Shown one piece after another: positions 7,646-16,106 of a stretch of 64,000 nucleotides of DNA. The stretch's first letter is position 1. Each line of letters starts with the position of its first letter. The notes under the pieces are model-generated. The model had not been told where the DNA came from and did no database searches. It saw nothing but the letters and a program-made list of their open reading frames with translations. Origin of the DNA: Marmoricola sp. Leaf446. Its GTDB lineage: Bacteria; Actinomycetota; Actinomycetes; Propionibacteriales; Nocardioidaceae. The position numbers were made by a program, and so were the translations under genes. Location: contig NZ_LMRF01000003.1 of the NCBI RefSeq assembly GCF_001424755.1, forward strand, positions 1-64,000, in the 5' to 3' direction.

Positions 7646-9490
7646 TCACATCAGGTCGCGCAGCCGGTGCGTCTGTACCGCGAGGTGCACGTCGAGCCGG
7701 CGGGCGCCCTGGCGCCAGTCGGCGCCGAGCAGGCGGCCCACCCGGTCCAGCCGCTGGGTGACGGTGTTGGGGTGCACGTGGAGCCGCTCGGCGGTCTCGC
7801 GCAGGCCCCCGCTCGCGTCGAGCCAGACCGCCAGCGTCTCGACCAGCCGGGTGTCGCGCTCGGCGTCGTAGCGCAGCAGCGGGCCGATGGTGCGGTCGAC
7901 GAACTCGTCGACCTCCGCGGGCCCGTTGTCGCCGAGCAGCAGCCGGGCCAGCCCCAGTGCTGCCGGGTCGCCGACCTCGCCGGTGCGGCCCAGGCGGTAG
8001 AGCACGCCCAGGGTCCGCCGGGCCTCCCGCCACGCGGCGGCCACCCCGGTCAGCCCGCCCTCGACGTGGCTGACGCCGACCGTGGCACCTCCCAGCCGGT
8101 CGCGGAGCTGCTCCCCCAGCGCCACCGGCTCGGCGCGGGCGACGAGCACCACCTGGCCCTCGTGGACCGTCCCGAGCCCGCGCAGCTCGCGGGCGAGGCT
8201 GCCGACGACGCGCTGCCCCGCCCGCTCCGAGGCGTGCCGGGCGACGGCCACGGCCAGGTCGCCGTCGACCTCGGCCCCCTGCTGCCGCGCCCGCACCCGC
8301 AGCCGCTCCGGGTCCTGCGGCCGGGCCGCCAGCAGGTCGGCGACCAGCTCGCCGCGCACGCGGCTCTCGGCCTCGGCCTCGCTGCGACCGAAGAGCAGCA
8401 CCATCGCCGTCACCAGCGCCGCCCGCTCCAGGGTGCGCCGCTCGGGCAGCCCCATGGGGCCGTCGGTGCGCAGCACCAGGGTGGCGAGGTGCTCGTCGCC
8501 CGCGGTGGCGGCGGCCACCCAGGTGCCCGCGTCGTCGGTGCGGGTGCAGCGTCCGGACGTCCGGGCCCGGGCGACGGCCTCGGCCAGGCCCTCCGGCGGG
8601 GCGGCCGGCTGCCCGGCGAGCTGACGGCCGTCCTCGTCGTACGCCTCGACGTGGCCGCCGAGCACCTCGGCCAGCACCTGCCCGACCTCGACCACGCCGC
8701 CGCGGTGCAGCAGCACGTCGGTCAGCAGGTCGTGCGCGTGCGCGGCGCGCTCGGTGGCCGCGCCGCGCGCCCGCAGCTCCGCGCTCGCGGCGTCCGCCTC
8801 GGCCGCGGCGTCGCGGGCCTGCTGGAACAGCCGGGCGTTCTCGAGCGCCACCGCCGCGTGGGCGGCGAACGAGGTCAGCAGCGTCACCTCCTCGGCCGGG
8901 AAGGGCCGCACCCGGCGGTGCACCGCGAGCAGCGCTCCGATGACGGTGCCCTCGACCTCGAGCGGCACCCCGAGGATGGCCCGGATCTGCTCGCCGTCGA
9001 CGGCGGAGTCGATGTACTGCCGGTGCACGAACCGCTCGTCGGCCTGGTAGTCCTCGGTGAAGTACGGCGCCCCCGCCTGCGCCACCAGCCCGAGCAGCCC
9101 GGTCCCGAACGGCAGCCGCAGCGTGCGGAACTCCGGCGTGAGCGCCCCGTCGGTCACCTTCATGTACGACGCCCCGTCGGCCTCGTCGTTGAGCGAGAGG
9201 TAGGTCATGTCGGCGCCCAGCAGCTGCCGCGCCCGCCGCACGATCGCGGCCAGGATCGCGTCGAGGTCGCGGATCGCGGTCAGGTCGCGGGCGGTCTCGT
9301 AGAGGCCCGACAGCTCGGCCTCCCGGCTGCGTTGCCGCTCCATCTGGTCCCGCACCCGGGCGGCGAGGTCGCGCACCCGCGCCAGCTCGCGCGGCTCGAC
9401 CTCCCCCTCGGCGCGGGCGAGGGTGGCCTCGAGCTCCTCGCGACCGGCGCCGGCGAGCAGCTGCTCCAGGATGTCGCCGGCCACGTCCAC
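7646..9490 (-). CDS. GAF-domain PucR-type transcriptional regulator
   Basis: About 614 residues. A coiled N-terminal stretch (roughly 1-60) is followed by a GAF sensor domain (about 60-215; SASYMKVTDG and LGVPLEVEGTVIGALLAV regions), a central GGDEF-like/CdaR-like segment, and a C-terminal PucR helix-turn-helix (LRETAERLHVHPNTVTQRLDRV). It is directly upstream of the dehydrogenase and transporter genes and probably controls them in response to a small molecule bound by GAF. The GTG at 9490 is chosen because MDVAGDILEQLL begins recognisable sequence; the longer open frame overlaps the gene at 9558. An alternative GTG is six bases further in. Confidence 0.8.
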   Translation of the reverse strand: MDVAGDILEQLLAGAGREELEATLARAEGEVEPRELARVRDLAARVRDQMERQRSREAELSGLYETARDLTAIRDLDAILAAIVRRARQLLGADMTYLSLNDEADGASYMKVTDGALTPEFRTLRLPFGTGLLGLVAQAGAPYFTEDYQADERFVHRQYIDSAVDGEQIRAILGVPLEVEGTVIGALLAVHRRVRPFPAEEVTLLTSFAAHAAVALENARLFQQARDAAAEADAASAELRARGAATERAAHAHDLLTDVLLHRGGVVEVGQVLAEVLGGHVEAYDEDGRQLAGQPAAPPEGLAEAVARARTSGRCTRTDDAGTWVAAATAGDEHLATLVLRTDGPMGLPERRTLERAALVTAMVLLFGRSEAEAESRVRGELVADLLAARPQDPERLRVRARQQGAEVDGDLAVAVARHASERAGQRVVGSLARELRGLGTVHEGQVVLVARAEPVALGEQLRDRLGGATVGVSHVEGGLTGVAAAWREARRTLGVLYRLGRTGEVGDPAALGLARLLLGDNGPAEVDEFVDRTIGPLLRYDAERDTRLVETLAVWLDASGGLRETAERLHVHPNTVTQRLDRVGRLLGADWRQGARRLDVHLAVQTHRLRDLM

Positions 9491-9510
9491 GGCCCCGATC
9501 CTGCCAGCGA

Positions 9511-9538
9511 CGCTCGTGGGGCGACGACCCCACGAGCG
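9511..9538. promoter_or_regulatory. 11-bp inverted repeat between divergent genes
   Basis: Perfect arms CGCTCGTGGGG and CCCCACGAGCG are separated by six bases, between the PucR-type regulator (start 9490) and the gene at 9558, and seven bases from the latter's -10 box. It is a candidate operator for the regulator or for divergent control. Confidence 0.55.
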
Positions 9539-9544
9539 GGCCCG

Positions 9545-9550
9545 TAGAAT
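9545..9550 (+). promoter_or_regulatory. leaderless -10 box TAGAAT
   Basis: Ends seven bases before the ATG at 9558. Confidence 0.65.
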
Positions 9551-9557
9551 TCGACGG

Positions 9558-11720
9558 ATGTCCACCGCCGCCCCCCGCTCCCTCGCCGACCAGCTGCGCG
9601 GCTGGCCCGACGAGCGGCTGGCGGCGCTCCTGGTCGCCCGTCCCGACCTCGCCACCCCCGCGCCGCACGACTCCTCGCAGCTGGCCGCGCGGGTGGTGGT
9701 CCGCAGCTCGGTGCTGCGCGCCCTCGACGGCCTCGACCTGCTCGAGCTGACCGTGCTGCAGGCGCTGGTGCAGCAGACCGACCCCCACGACCTGCCCGCG
9801 TCCGCCGGGTCGGTCGACGCCGCGCTCGACCGGCTCGACCTGCTGGCGCTGGTGTGGGGCACGCCCCCGCGTCCGGTCACCGTGGTCGCCGACCTGCTCG
9901 CCGTGCCCCCCGGTCCGGACGTCGAGCGTGTCCCCGACCTGCTCGCCGACCTCGACCCGCAGGCGCGGGCGATCCTCGACCACCTCGTCACCACCCTGGC
10001 CGACGGCCGCTGGAGCGGGCGTCCCGGGCCGACCGCCGACCTCGTCGCCACCGGCCTGCTGGCCCGGCGCGACGAGCGCCACGTCGCGGTCCCGTGGACC
10101 GTCCGCCTGGGGTGGTACGCCTCCGCCGAGCACCCGCTCGACGTACCACCCGCCCTGGCGACCTCCGACCGGGGCGCGGCCCTCGTCGACCGGGCCGCCG
10201 CCGGCGCCGCCTTCGAGGCCGTACGCCGCACCGAGCTGCTCCTCGACCGCTGGGGGACCCACGCCCCGCCGGCGCTCAAGGGCGGCGGGCTCGGCGTCCG
10301 TGAGCTCAAGGCGACCACCGGGCTGCTCCACGTCGAGAGCGACGTCGCCGCCCTCGTCGTCGAGACCGCCGCCGCCGCCGGGCTGCTCGCCCAGGGCATG
10401 ACCGACGACCTCGACGGGGCCTGGCTGCCGACCGAGGCCTACGACGCCTGGCTGGTCGGCGACGCCGCCCACCGCTGGCTGCGGCTGGCCCGGGCCTGGC
10501 TCGACTCGCCACGGCTGGTCTCGCTCGTCGGCGCCCGCATGGCCGACAAGCCCGTCAACGCCCTCTCCCCCGACCTCGAGCGCAGCTGGCTGCGCGACCT
10601 GCGCCACGACGTGCTCGCCGAGCTGGCCTCACTGCCGCCGGGCGAGGTGCTGGCCCCGGTCACCGGCGTCCCGTCCCTGGTCGAGCGGCTGCGCTGGCGA
10701 CGGCCCCGCCGGCCTGCGTCCCGCTGGCAGCAGGTCGCCCCGCTGCTGGCGCAGGCGGCGCTGCTCGGCCTCACCGGGCTCGACGGCCCGCCCACCTACG
10801 CGCGCCGGCTGCTCGACGGCGACGAGCAGGGCGAGTTGGTCGACGCCCTCGCCGCGCTGCTGCCGACCCCGGTCGACCAGGTGCTGCTGCAGGCCGACCT
10901 CACCGCCGTCGCCCCCGGCCCGCTCGAGCACGACGTCGCCCGCCGGCTGGCGATGGTGGCCGACGTGGAGTCGCGCGGCGGTGCCACCGTCTACCGCTTC
11001 GCCGGCTCCTCCGTGCGTCGCGCCTTCGACGCGGGCTGGTCCGCGGCCGAGGTCCACGACTTCGTCGGCAGCGTCTCGCGCACTCCCGTCCCGCAGTCAC
11101 TGACCTACCTCGTCGACGACGTCTCGCGCCGGTTCGGCACGCTGCGCGCCGGTCGGGCCGAGTCGTTCCTGCGCAGCGACGACGAGACCGCACTCACCGA
11201 GCTGCTCCACGCCCCCGGCGCGGCGACGCTCCGGCTGCGCCGGCTCGCCCCCACGGTGCTGGTCTCCGACGTCGCGCTCGGCACGCTGCTCCCCCGGCTG
11301 CGCGAGCTCGGCCTGGCGCCGGTCGTCGAGGCCGCCGACGGCACCGTCCAAGTCGCCCGCCCCGACGTCTACCGCGCCCGCGCCCCGCGCCGCGGCTCCC
11401 CTCCGGCGGTCCGCACCGCCGCCCGCACCGGCGCCGTCGTCGCGGCCGTCCGCTCCGGCGACCGCACCACCCGCACCCGCGCCGAGCGCACCCTGAGCGC
11501 CTCCACCCCCGCCGAGGTGATCGCCCTGCTCCGCGAGGCCGTCGAGACCCGCGGCGAGCTGGTCATCGGCTACGTCGGCAACGACGGCACCGTCGCCGAG
11601 CGCGTCGTCACGCCGGTGCGCGTCGAGGGCGGCCAGCTCACGGCGTACGACGAGCGCAGCGACGCCGACCGCACCTTCGCCGTCCACCGCATCACCGCCG
11701 TCACCCGGCAGCCGGGGTAG
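9558..11720 (+). CDS. helicase-associated (XPB/Ssl2-like N-terminal) protein with WYL-like C-terminus
   Basis: 720 residues. It is Leu/Arg/Asp-rich with winged-helix-like stretches and a middle region (LTYLVDDVSRRFGTLR) found in actinobacterial 'helicase-associated' proteins. The last 65 residues (LVIGYVGNDGTVAERVVTPVRVE, DRTFAVHRITAV) look like a WYL-type beta domain that binds nucleic acid or ligand. No Walker motifs are present, so it is not a helicase itself. It is followed, after a TIGR03086 gene, by an XPB helicase on the same strand. A similar pair in mycobacteria (Rv0862c/Rv0861c, from memory) suggests it is a helicase partner. Confidence 0.75.
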   Translation: MSTAAPRSLADQLRGWPDERLAALLVARPDLATPAPHDSSQLAARVVVRSSVLRALDGLDLLELTVLQALVQQTDPHDLPASAGSVDAALDRLDLLALVWGTPPRPVTVVADLLAVPPGPDVERVPDLLADLDPQARAILDHLVTTLADGRWSGRPGPTADLVATGLLARRDERHVAVPWTVRLGWYASAEHPLDVPPALATSDRGAALVDRAAAGAAFEAVRRTELLLDRWGTHAPPALKGGGLGVRELKATTGLLHVESDVAALVVETAAAAGLLAQGMTDDLDGAWLPTEAYDAWLVGDAAHRWLRLARAWLDSPRLVSLVGARMADKPVNALSPDLERSWLRDLRHDVLAELASLPPGEVLAPVTGVPSLVERLRWRRPRRPASRWQQVAPLLAQAALLGLTGLDGPPTYARRLLDGDEQGELVDALAALLPTPVDQVLLQADLTAVAPGPLEHDVARRLAMVADVESRGGATVYRFAGSSVRRAFDAGWSAAEVHDFVGSVSRTPVPQSLTYLVDDVSRRFGTLRAGRAESFLRSDDETALTELLHAPGAATLRLRRLAPTVLVSDVALGTLLPRLRELGLAPVVEAADGTVQVARPDVYRARAPRRGSPPAVRTAARTGAVVAAVRSGDRTTRTRAERTLSASTPAEVIALLREAVETRGELVIGYVGNDGTVAERVVTPVRVEGGQLTAYDERSDADRTFAVHRITAVTRQPG

Positions 11721-11728
11721 GGGCTGCT

Positions 11729-11752
11729 GATTCCCCGGACGTCCGGGGAATC
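11729..11752. repeat. perfect 24-base palindrome
   Basis: GATTCCCCGGAC followed immediately by its reverse complement, eight bases after the stop of the helicase-associated gene. It is a candidate terminator stem or protein-binding site. No T-run follows. Confidence 0.7.
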
Positions 11753-11760
11753 TGGTGCTT

Positions 11761-11782
11761 GGCAGGCGTCGCGATGCCTGCC
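11761..11782 (+). terminator. hairpin GGCAGGC-N8-GCCTGCC
   Basis: A 7-bp stem with an eight-base loop after the stop at 11720, next to the palindrome at 11729-11752. It could end transcription of the upstream gene before the separate gene at 11844. Confidence 0.4.
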
Positions 11783-11843
11783 GAGGTGACGAAAAGCCTG
11801 CCCACCCCGATGAGTACGCCGACCCGCGCCGGTCGACACCACC

Positions 11844-12422
11844 ATGATCGACCTGACCCCCACCACCGACCGCACCGCTGCCGTGGCCACCGCGGTGGGT
11901 GACGAGCACCTCGACCGACCCACCCCCGCGGGGACCGTGCAGCAGGTGCTCAACCACCTGCTCGGCCTCGCGATCGCCTTCCGCGACGCCGCGGCCAAGC
12001 TGGACGGGCCGACGACGAGCACGCCCCCCGCCCCGGTCGACGACCCGCTGCCCGACGACTGGCGCGAGCAGGTGCCCGCCGCACTGGCCGGTCTCGCCGC
12101 CGCGTGGCGGGACCCGGCCTCCTGGACCGGGATGACCAGGGCCGGCGGGGTCGACCTGCCGGGCGAGGTGGCCGGGCTGGTGGCGCTCGACGAGGTGCTG
12201 CTGCACGGGCACGACCTCGCCGCCGCCACCGGGCAGGCCTACGAGCCGACCGACGCCGAGTGCGACGCCGTGCTGCCCATCGTCTCGCCGTCGGAGGGGG
12301 TCCCCGACGGGTCCGACCGGGGCGGGCTGTTCGGGCCGGTCGTCGCCGTGCCCGACGGGGCGGCGTACTTCGACCGCGTGCTGGGCCTCTCCGGTCGCAC
12401 GCCCCGCACGCCCCCTCCGTAG
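11844..12422 (+). CDS. TIGR03086-family DinB-like metal-binding protein
   Basis: 192 residues in the DinB/mycothiol-dependent maleylpyruvate isomerase N-terminal fold. Putative metal ligands are the His of VLNHLLG (about residue 37) and the HGHD of DEVLLHGHDLAAATG. GLFGPVVAVPDGAAYFDRVLG near the C-terminus is characteristic of the family. It is probably a thiol transferase-like or metal-binding enzyme of unknown substrate, consistent with a mycothiol-producing host. No good ribosome-binding site precedes the ATG. It ends just before the XPB gene, whose -10 box overlaps its stop. Confidence 0.75.
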   Translation: MIDLTPTTDRTAAVATAVGDEHLDRPTPAGTVQQVLNHLLGLAIAFRDAAAKLDGPTTSTPPAPVDDPLPDDWREQVPAALAGLAAAWRDPASWTGMTRAGGVDLPGEVAGLVALDEVLLHGHDLAAATGQAYEPTDAECDAVLPIVSPSEGVPDGSDRGGLFGPVVAVPDGAAYFDRVLGLSGRTPRTPPP

Positions 12423-12425
12423 GCT
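12420..12425 (+). promoter_or_regulatory. leaderless -10 box TAGGCT for the XPB helicase gene
   Basis: Ends six bases before the GTG at 12432. The box includes the stop codon (TAG) of the preceding gene. Confidence 0.6.
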
Positions 12426-12431
12426 CGAGCG

Positions 12432-14081
12432 GTGAACGACGGCCCCCTCATCGTCCAGTCGGACAAGACCCTCCTCCTCGAGGTCGACCACGAGCAGGCC
12501 GACGCCGCCCGCAAGGCGATCGCGCCGTTCGCCGAGCTCGAGCGCTCCCCCGAGCACATCCACACCTACCGGCTCACCCCGCTGGGGCTGTGGAACGCGC
12601 GCGCCGCCGGCCACGACGCCGAGCAGGTCGTCAACGTGCTGCTCACCTTCAGCCGCTACGCCGTGCCGCACGCGCTGCTCGTCGACGTCGCCGAGACGAT
12701 GGACCGCTACGGCCGGATCCGCCTCGACAAGCACCCGGTCCACGGCCTGGTGCTCTCCAGCTCCGACCGCGCGGTGTTCGAGGAGGTGATCCGCTCCAAG
12801 AAGGTCTCCGGCATGCTCGGCGAGCGGCTCGACCCCGAGAACGTCGCCGTCCACCCCAGCCAGCGCGGCAACCTCAAGCAGGCGCTGCTCAAGCTCGGCT
12901 GGCCGGCCGAGGACTTCGCGGGGTACGTCGACGGGGAGGCCCACCCGATCGAGCTCGACCAGGCCGACTGGCAGCTGCGGCCCTACCAGCGCGAGGCGGC
13001 CGAGTCGTTCTGGCACGGCGGCTCCGGCGTCGTGGTGCTGCCCTGCGGCGCCGGCAAGACCCTCGTCGGCGCGGCCGCGATGGCCCAGGCCAAGGCGACC
13101 ACGCTCATCCTGGTGACCAACACCGTCAGCGCGCGGCAGTGGAAGAGCGAGCTGGTGCGTCGTACGACGTTGACCGAGGACGAGATCGGCGAGTACTCCG
13201 GGGCCAAGAAGGAGGTCAAGCCGGTCACCATCGCGACGTACCAGGTGCTCACGATGCGCCGCAAGGGCGTCTACCCCCACCTCGAGCTGCTCGACGCCAA
13301 GGACTGGGGCCTGATCGTCTACGACGAGGTGCACCTGCTGCCCGCGCCGATCTTCCGGATGACCGCCGACCTCCAGGCCCGTCGCCGCGTCGGCCTGACC
13401 GCGACCCTGGTGCGCGAGGACGGCCGGGAGGGCGACGTGTTCAGCCTGATCGGCCCGAAGCGGTACGACGCCCCGTGGAAGGACATCGAGAGCCAGGGCT
13501 GGATCGCCCCCGCCGACTGCGTCGAGGTGCGGGTGACGCTGCCCGACTCCGAGCGGCTGGCCTACGCCACCGCCGAGCCCGAGGAGCGCTACCGCCTCGC
13601 CAGCTGCACCCACGAGAAGGTCAAGGTCGCCGCGCACCTCGTCTCCCAGCACCCGGGCGAGCCGACCCTGGTGATCGGCCAGTACCTCGACCAGCTCGAC
13701 GAGCTCGCCGAGCACCTCGACGCCCCCGTCATCAAGGGCGAGACCAGCGTCAAGGAGCGCGAGCGGCTCTTCGAGGGCTTCCGCCACGGCGAGATCCCGC
13801 TGCTCGTGGTCTCCAAGGTCGCGAACTTCTCCGTCGACCTGCCCGGTGCCGCTGTCGCGATCCAGGTCAGCGGCTCCTTCGGCTCCCGGCAGGAGGAGGC
13901 CCAGCGCCTGGGGCGGCTGCTGCGCCCCAAGGCCAAGGGCGCCGACGGCACCCAGAAGCCCGCCCGGTTCTACACGATCGTCTCCCGCGACACCGTCGAC
14001 GCCGACTTCGCCCAGAACCGCCAGCGCTTCCTCGCCGAGCAGGGCTACGCCTACCGGATCCTCGACGCCGCCGACCTCTGA
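12432..14081 (+). CDS. XPB/Rad25-type DNA repair helicase
   Basis: 549 residues, the usual size for bacterial XPB. An N-terminal damage-recognition-like domain is followed by superfamily 2 motifs: Walker A PCGAGKT (about residues 203-209), DEVH box YDEVHLLP (about 296-303), the XPB RED motif (VREDGREGD, about 334-342), and the C-terminal helicase lobe with VSKVANFSVDLPGA and QEEAQRLGRLLRPK. It is a 3'-5' ATP-dependent helicase expected to unwind DNA in repair or at promoters. Actinobacteria hold XPB in addition to UvrABC. The neighbour at 9558 is its likely partner. Confidence 0.93.
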   Translation: MNDGPLIVQSDKTLLLEVDHEQADAARKAIAPFAELERSPEHIHTYRLTPLGLWNARAAGHDAEQVVNVLLTFSRYAVPHALLVDVAETMDRYGRIRLDKHPVHGLVLSSSDRAVFEEVIRSKKVSGMLGERLDPENVAVHPSQRGNLKQALLKLGWPAEDFAGYVDGEAHPIELDQADWQLRPYQREAAESFWHGGSGVVVLPCGAGKTLVGAAAMAQAKATTLILVTNTVSARQWKSELVRRTTLTEDEIGEYSGAKKEVKPVTIATYQVLTMRRKGVYPHLELLDAKDWGLIVYDEVHLLPAPIFRMTADLQARRRVGLTATLVREDGREGDVFSLIGPKRYDAPWKDIESQGWIAPADCVEVRVTLPDSERLAYATAEPEERYRLASCTHEKVKVAAHLVSQHPGEPTLVIGQYLDQLDELAEHLDAPVIKGETSVKERERLFEGFRHGEIPLLVVSKVANFSVDLPGAAVAIQVSGSFGSRQEEAQRLGRLLRPKAKGADGTQKPARFYTIVSRDTVDADFAQNRQRFLAEQGYAYRILDAADL

Positions 14082-14098
14082 GGCGGCCGCTGCCCCGT

Positions 14099-14180
14099 AG
14101 ACGCGCGGACCCAAGTCCGCCGAGCGCCCGGACGAACCCGGACGAAGGCCGCGCTCGGCAGGACTTGTGTCCGCGCGTCT
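14099..14180. repeat. 82-base imperfect inverted repeat
   Basis: Outer arms AGACGCGCGGAC (14099-14110) and GTCCGCGCGTCT (14169-14180). Inner arms AAGTCC-gccgagcgc and gcgctcggc-a-GGACTT pair with a one-base bulge, giving nearly 30 bp of stem around a 23-base loop. It starts 18 bases after the XPB stop and ends about 90 bases before the serA -10 box. It could be a terminator or a mobile palindromic element; I saw no second copy in the window. Confidence 0.75.
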
Positions 14181-14272
14181 CCGTACGCCGGGCCGGTCAG
14201 CACCCCCGCGCGCACCCCCGCCCCCACCGTCTCGCGACAGACGGCGAGCACGGCCCCGGTCGGCCACCCTCG

Positions 14273-14278
14273 TAAACT
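14273..14278 (+). promoter_or_regulatory. leaderless -10 box TAAACT for serA
   Basis: Ends seven bases before the GTG at 14286. Confidence 0.65.
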
Positions 14279-14285
14279 CGGACCC

Positions 14286-15494
14286 GTGACCAAGCCCGAA
14301 GTCCTCCTGCTCGAGAACATCCACCCCGTCGCGACCGACGTGTTCGAGCGCAACGACGTCCTCGTGCACACCCGCCCCGGTTCGCTCGCCGAGGACGACC
14401 TGATCGAGGCGCTGCAGGGCAAGACGATGGTGGGGATCCGCTCCAACACCAAGGTCACCGAGCGCGTGCTGGACGCCTGCCCCGACCTGCGGGCGATCGG
14501 GGCCTTCTGCATCGGCACCAACCAGATCGACCTGGCGGCCGCGGCCGCGCGGGGCGTGGCGGCGTTCAACGCGCCGTACTCCAACACGCGCAGCGTCGTG
14601 GAGCTGGTGATCGGCGAGATCATCGCGCTGGCCCGCCGACTGCCGGAAAAGACCGAGAAGATGCACGCGGGCGTCTGGGACAAGTCGGCGCAGGGCAGCC
14701 ACGAGGTCCGCGGCCGCACGCTCGGCATCATCGGCTACGGCAACATCGGCACCCAGCTGTCCAACCTCGCGGAGTCGATGGGCCTGCGGGTGATCTTCTT
14801 CGACACCGCCGACCGGCTGGCCCACGGCAACGCCCGGCGCGTGGCCACCATGGAGCAGCTGCTCGAGGAGGCCGACGTGGTCTCGCTGCACGTCGACGGC
14901 CGCCCGGGCAACGCCGGCATGTTCGGTGCCGCGCAGTTCGCGCAGATGAAGCCGCGCTCGCTGTTCATCAACGCCGCCCGCGGCATGGTCGTCGACGACG
15001 TCGCGCTGCGCGAGCACATCCTCTCGGGCCACATCGCCGGCGCCGCGCTCGACGTCTTCCCCGTGGAGCCCAAGGCGCAGGGCGACGAGTTCGAGTCGGC
15101 GCTGCGCGGGCTGCCCAACGTCATCCTCACCCCCCACGTCGGCGGCTCGACGCAGGAGGCCCAGGAGGAGATCGGCTACTTCGTCTCCGGCAAGCTCACC
15201 CGCTACCACGCCGGCGGGAGCACCGAGCTGTCGGTCAACCTGCCCGAGGTGCCCGTCCCGGCACTGACCACCGGGTCGCGCGTCGCGCTGCTCCACCACA
15301 ACGTCCCGGGCGTCCTCGCCTCGGTCAACCAGGTGCTGGCCGAACAGGAGGCCAACGTGACCGCGCAGTACCTCTCCACGCGCGGCGAGCAGGGCTACGT
15401 CGTCACCGACGTCGAGACCGCCCTGTCGGACGCCGCCATCGCCGGGCTGCGCGACGCGGAGTCGACGATCTGGCTGCGCACCCACCACGCCTGA
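14286..15494 (+). CDS. serA: D-3-phosphoglycerate dehydrogenase
   Basis: 402 residues, E. coli-length short form. It makes 3-phosphohydroxypyruvate from 3-phosphoglycerate, the first step of serine synthesis. Visible features are GAFCIGTNQIDL, the NAD motif GYGNIG (about residue 154), RGMVVDD, and the C-terminal Glu/His pair with HVGGSTQEAQEEIG. A C-terminal ACT domain (about 325-402; NVPGVLASVNQVLAEQEANV) suggests feedback by serine. Leaderless start supported by TAAACT. No other serine genes are adjacent. Confidence 0.95.
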   Translation: MTKPEVLLLENIHPVATDVFERNDVLVHTRPGSLAEDDLIEALQGKTMVGIRSNTKVTERVLDACPDLRAIGAFCIGTNQIDLAAAAARGVAAFNAPYSNTRSVVELVIGEIIALARRLPEKTEKMHAGVWDKSAQGSHEVRGRTLGIIGYGNIGTQLSNLAESMGLRVIFFDTADRLAHGNARRVATMEQLLEEADVVSLHVDGRPGNAGMFGAAQFAQMKPRSLFINAARGMVVDDVALREHILSGHIAGAALDVFPVEPKAQGDEFESALRGLPNVILTPHVGGSTQEAQEEIGYFVSGKLTRYHAGGSTELSVNLPEVPVPALTTGSRVALLHHNVPGVLASVNQVLAEQEANVTAQYLSTRGEQGYVVTDVETALSDAAIAGLRDAESTIWLRTHHA

Positions 15495-15539
15495 GCCGTA
15501 CGCCGCCCGCGGCCGTCGTCGACGCGGCACCATGTCCGG

Positions 15540-16105
15540 GTGAGCGGTCCCTCCTACCGTGCCTCCGAGCCGCCCGAGCCGCTGCTGGTGAGGTCGCCCT
15601 CGGGCAGGACCTCGTCGCGGCCGCGGTCGGCCTCGCGACGGCCGCCGGACTGGTCTGGCTGGTCGCGAGCGGCTGGTTGACCGCGACCGGCAGCCCGCGG
15701 GCGGGAGCCGGGGTGGTCGCGGCGCTCGCCGCCGCCGCCCTCGCCGGACCGGCCGGGCTGTGGTTCCTGGCGCGAGGGCTGCTGCGGCTGCCGCTGCTCC
15801 GGGTCGACGAGCGCGGCATCACCACGACCTGGACCTGGGACGCCACCGGCCTCGTCCCCTGGGAGGAGGTGACCCGGATCAGGCTCGGCGGCGACTGCGT
15901 CGTCGTCCGGGTGCGCGAGCCGGAGGCGGTCGTGCGGCGGGTGCCGTCCCACCGACGTGGCTCGCTGCGCCGGCGGCAGCAGCGCCACGGGAGCCCGGTC
16001 ACGCTCCAGCTCGGCCCGCTGCGGCCGCGGGTCACCGAGACCGTGACCCTGCTGCACCACTGGCGCAGCCACGTCTCCTGGGCCCGCGGCGACCGGTCGG
16101 GCTGA
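15540..16105 (+). pseudogene. PH-like membrane protein gene, apparent -1 frameshift near 15592
   Basis: From 15677 to 16105 the frame encodes a membrane segment and a PH-like domain (LRVDERGITTTWTWDAT, GLVPWEEVTRIRLGG). Sequence between about 15590 and 15677 in that frame is also protein-like (ALGQDLVAAAVGLATAAGL), but it has no start codon back to 15533. A GTG at 15540 in another frame gives VSGPSYRASEPPEPLLVR, a plausible N-terminus that then loses sense. Restoring one G after GTGAGG (about 15592) joins the two into one protein of about 188 residues. If the sequence is right, the gene is broken or starts at a TTG at 15677 without its first helix. Confidence 0.6.
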
Positions 16106-16106
16106 G

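Noticed and set aside
11097-15533. A minus-strand open frame of nearly 1,480 codons opposite the XPB and serA genes
   Set aside because: It is the antisense shadow of strongly identified plus-strand genes. High G+C removes stops on the other strand. Its translation is Gly/Val/Arg/Leu noise without domains.
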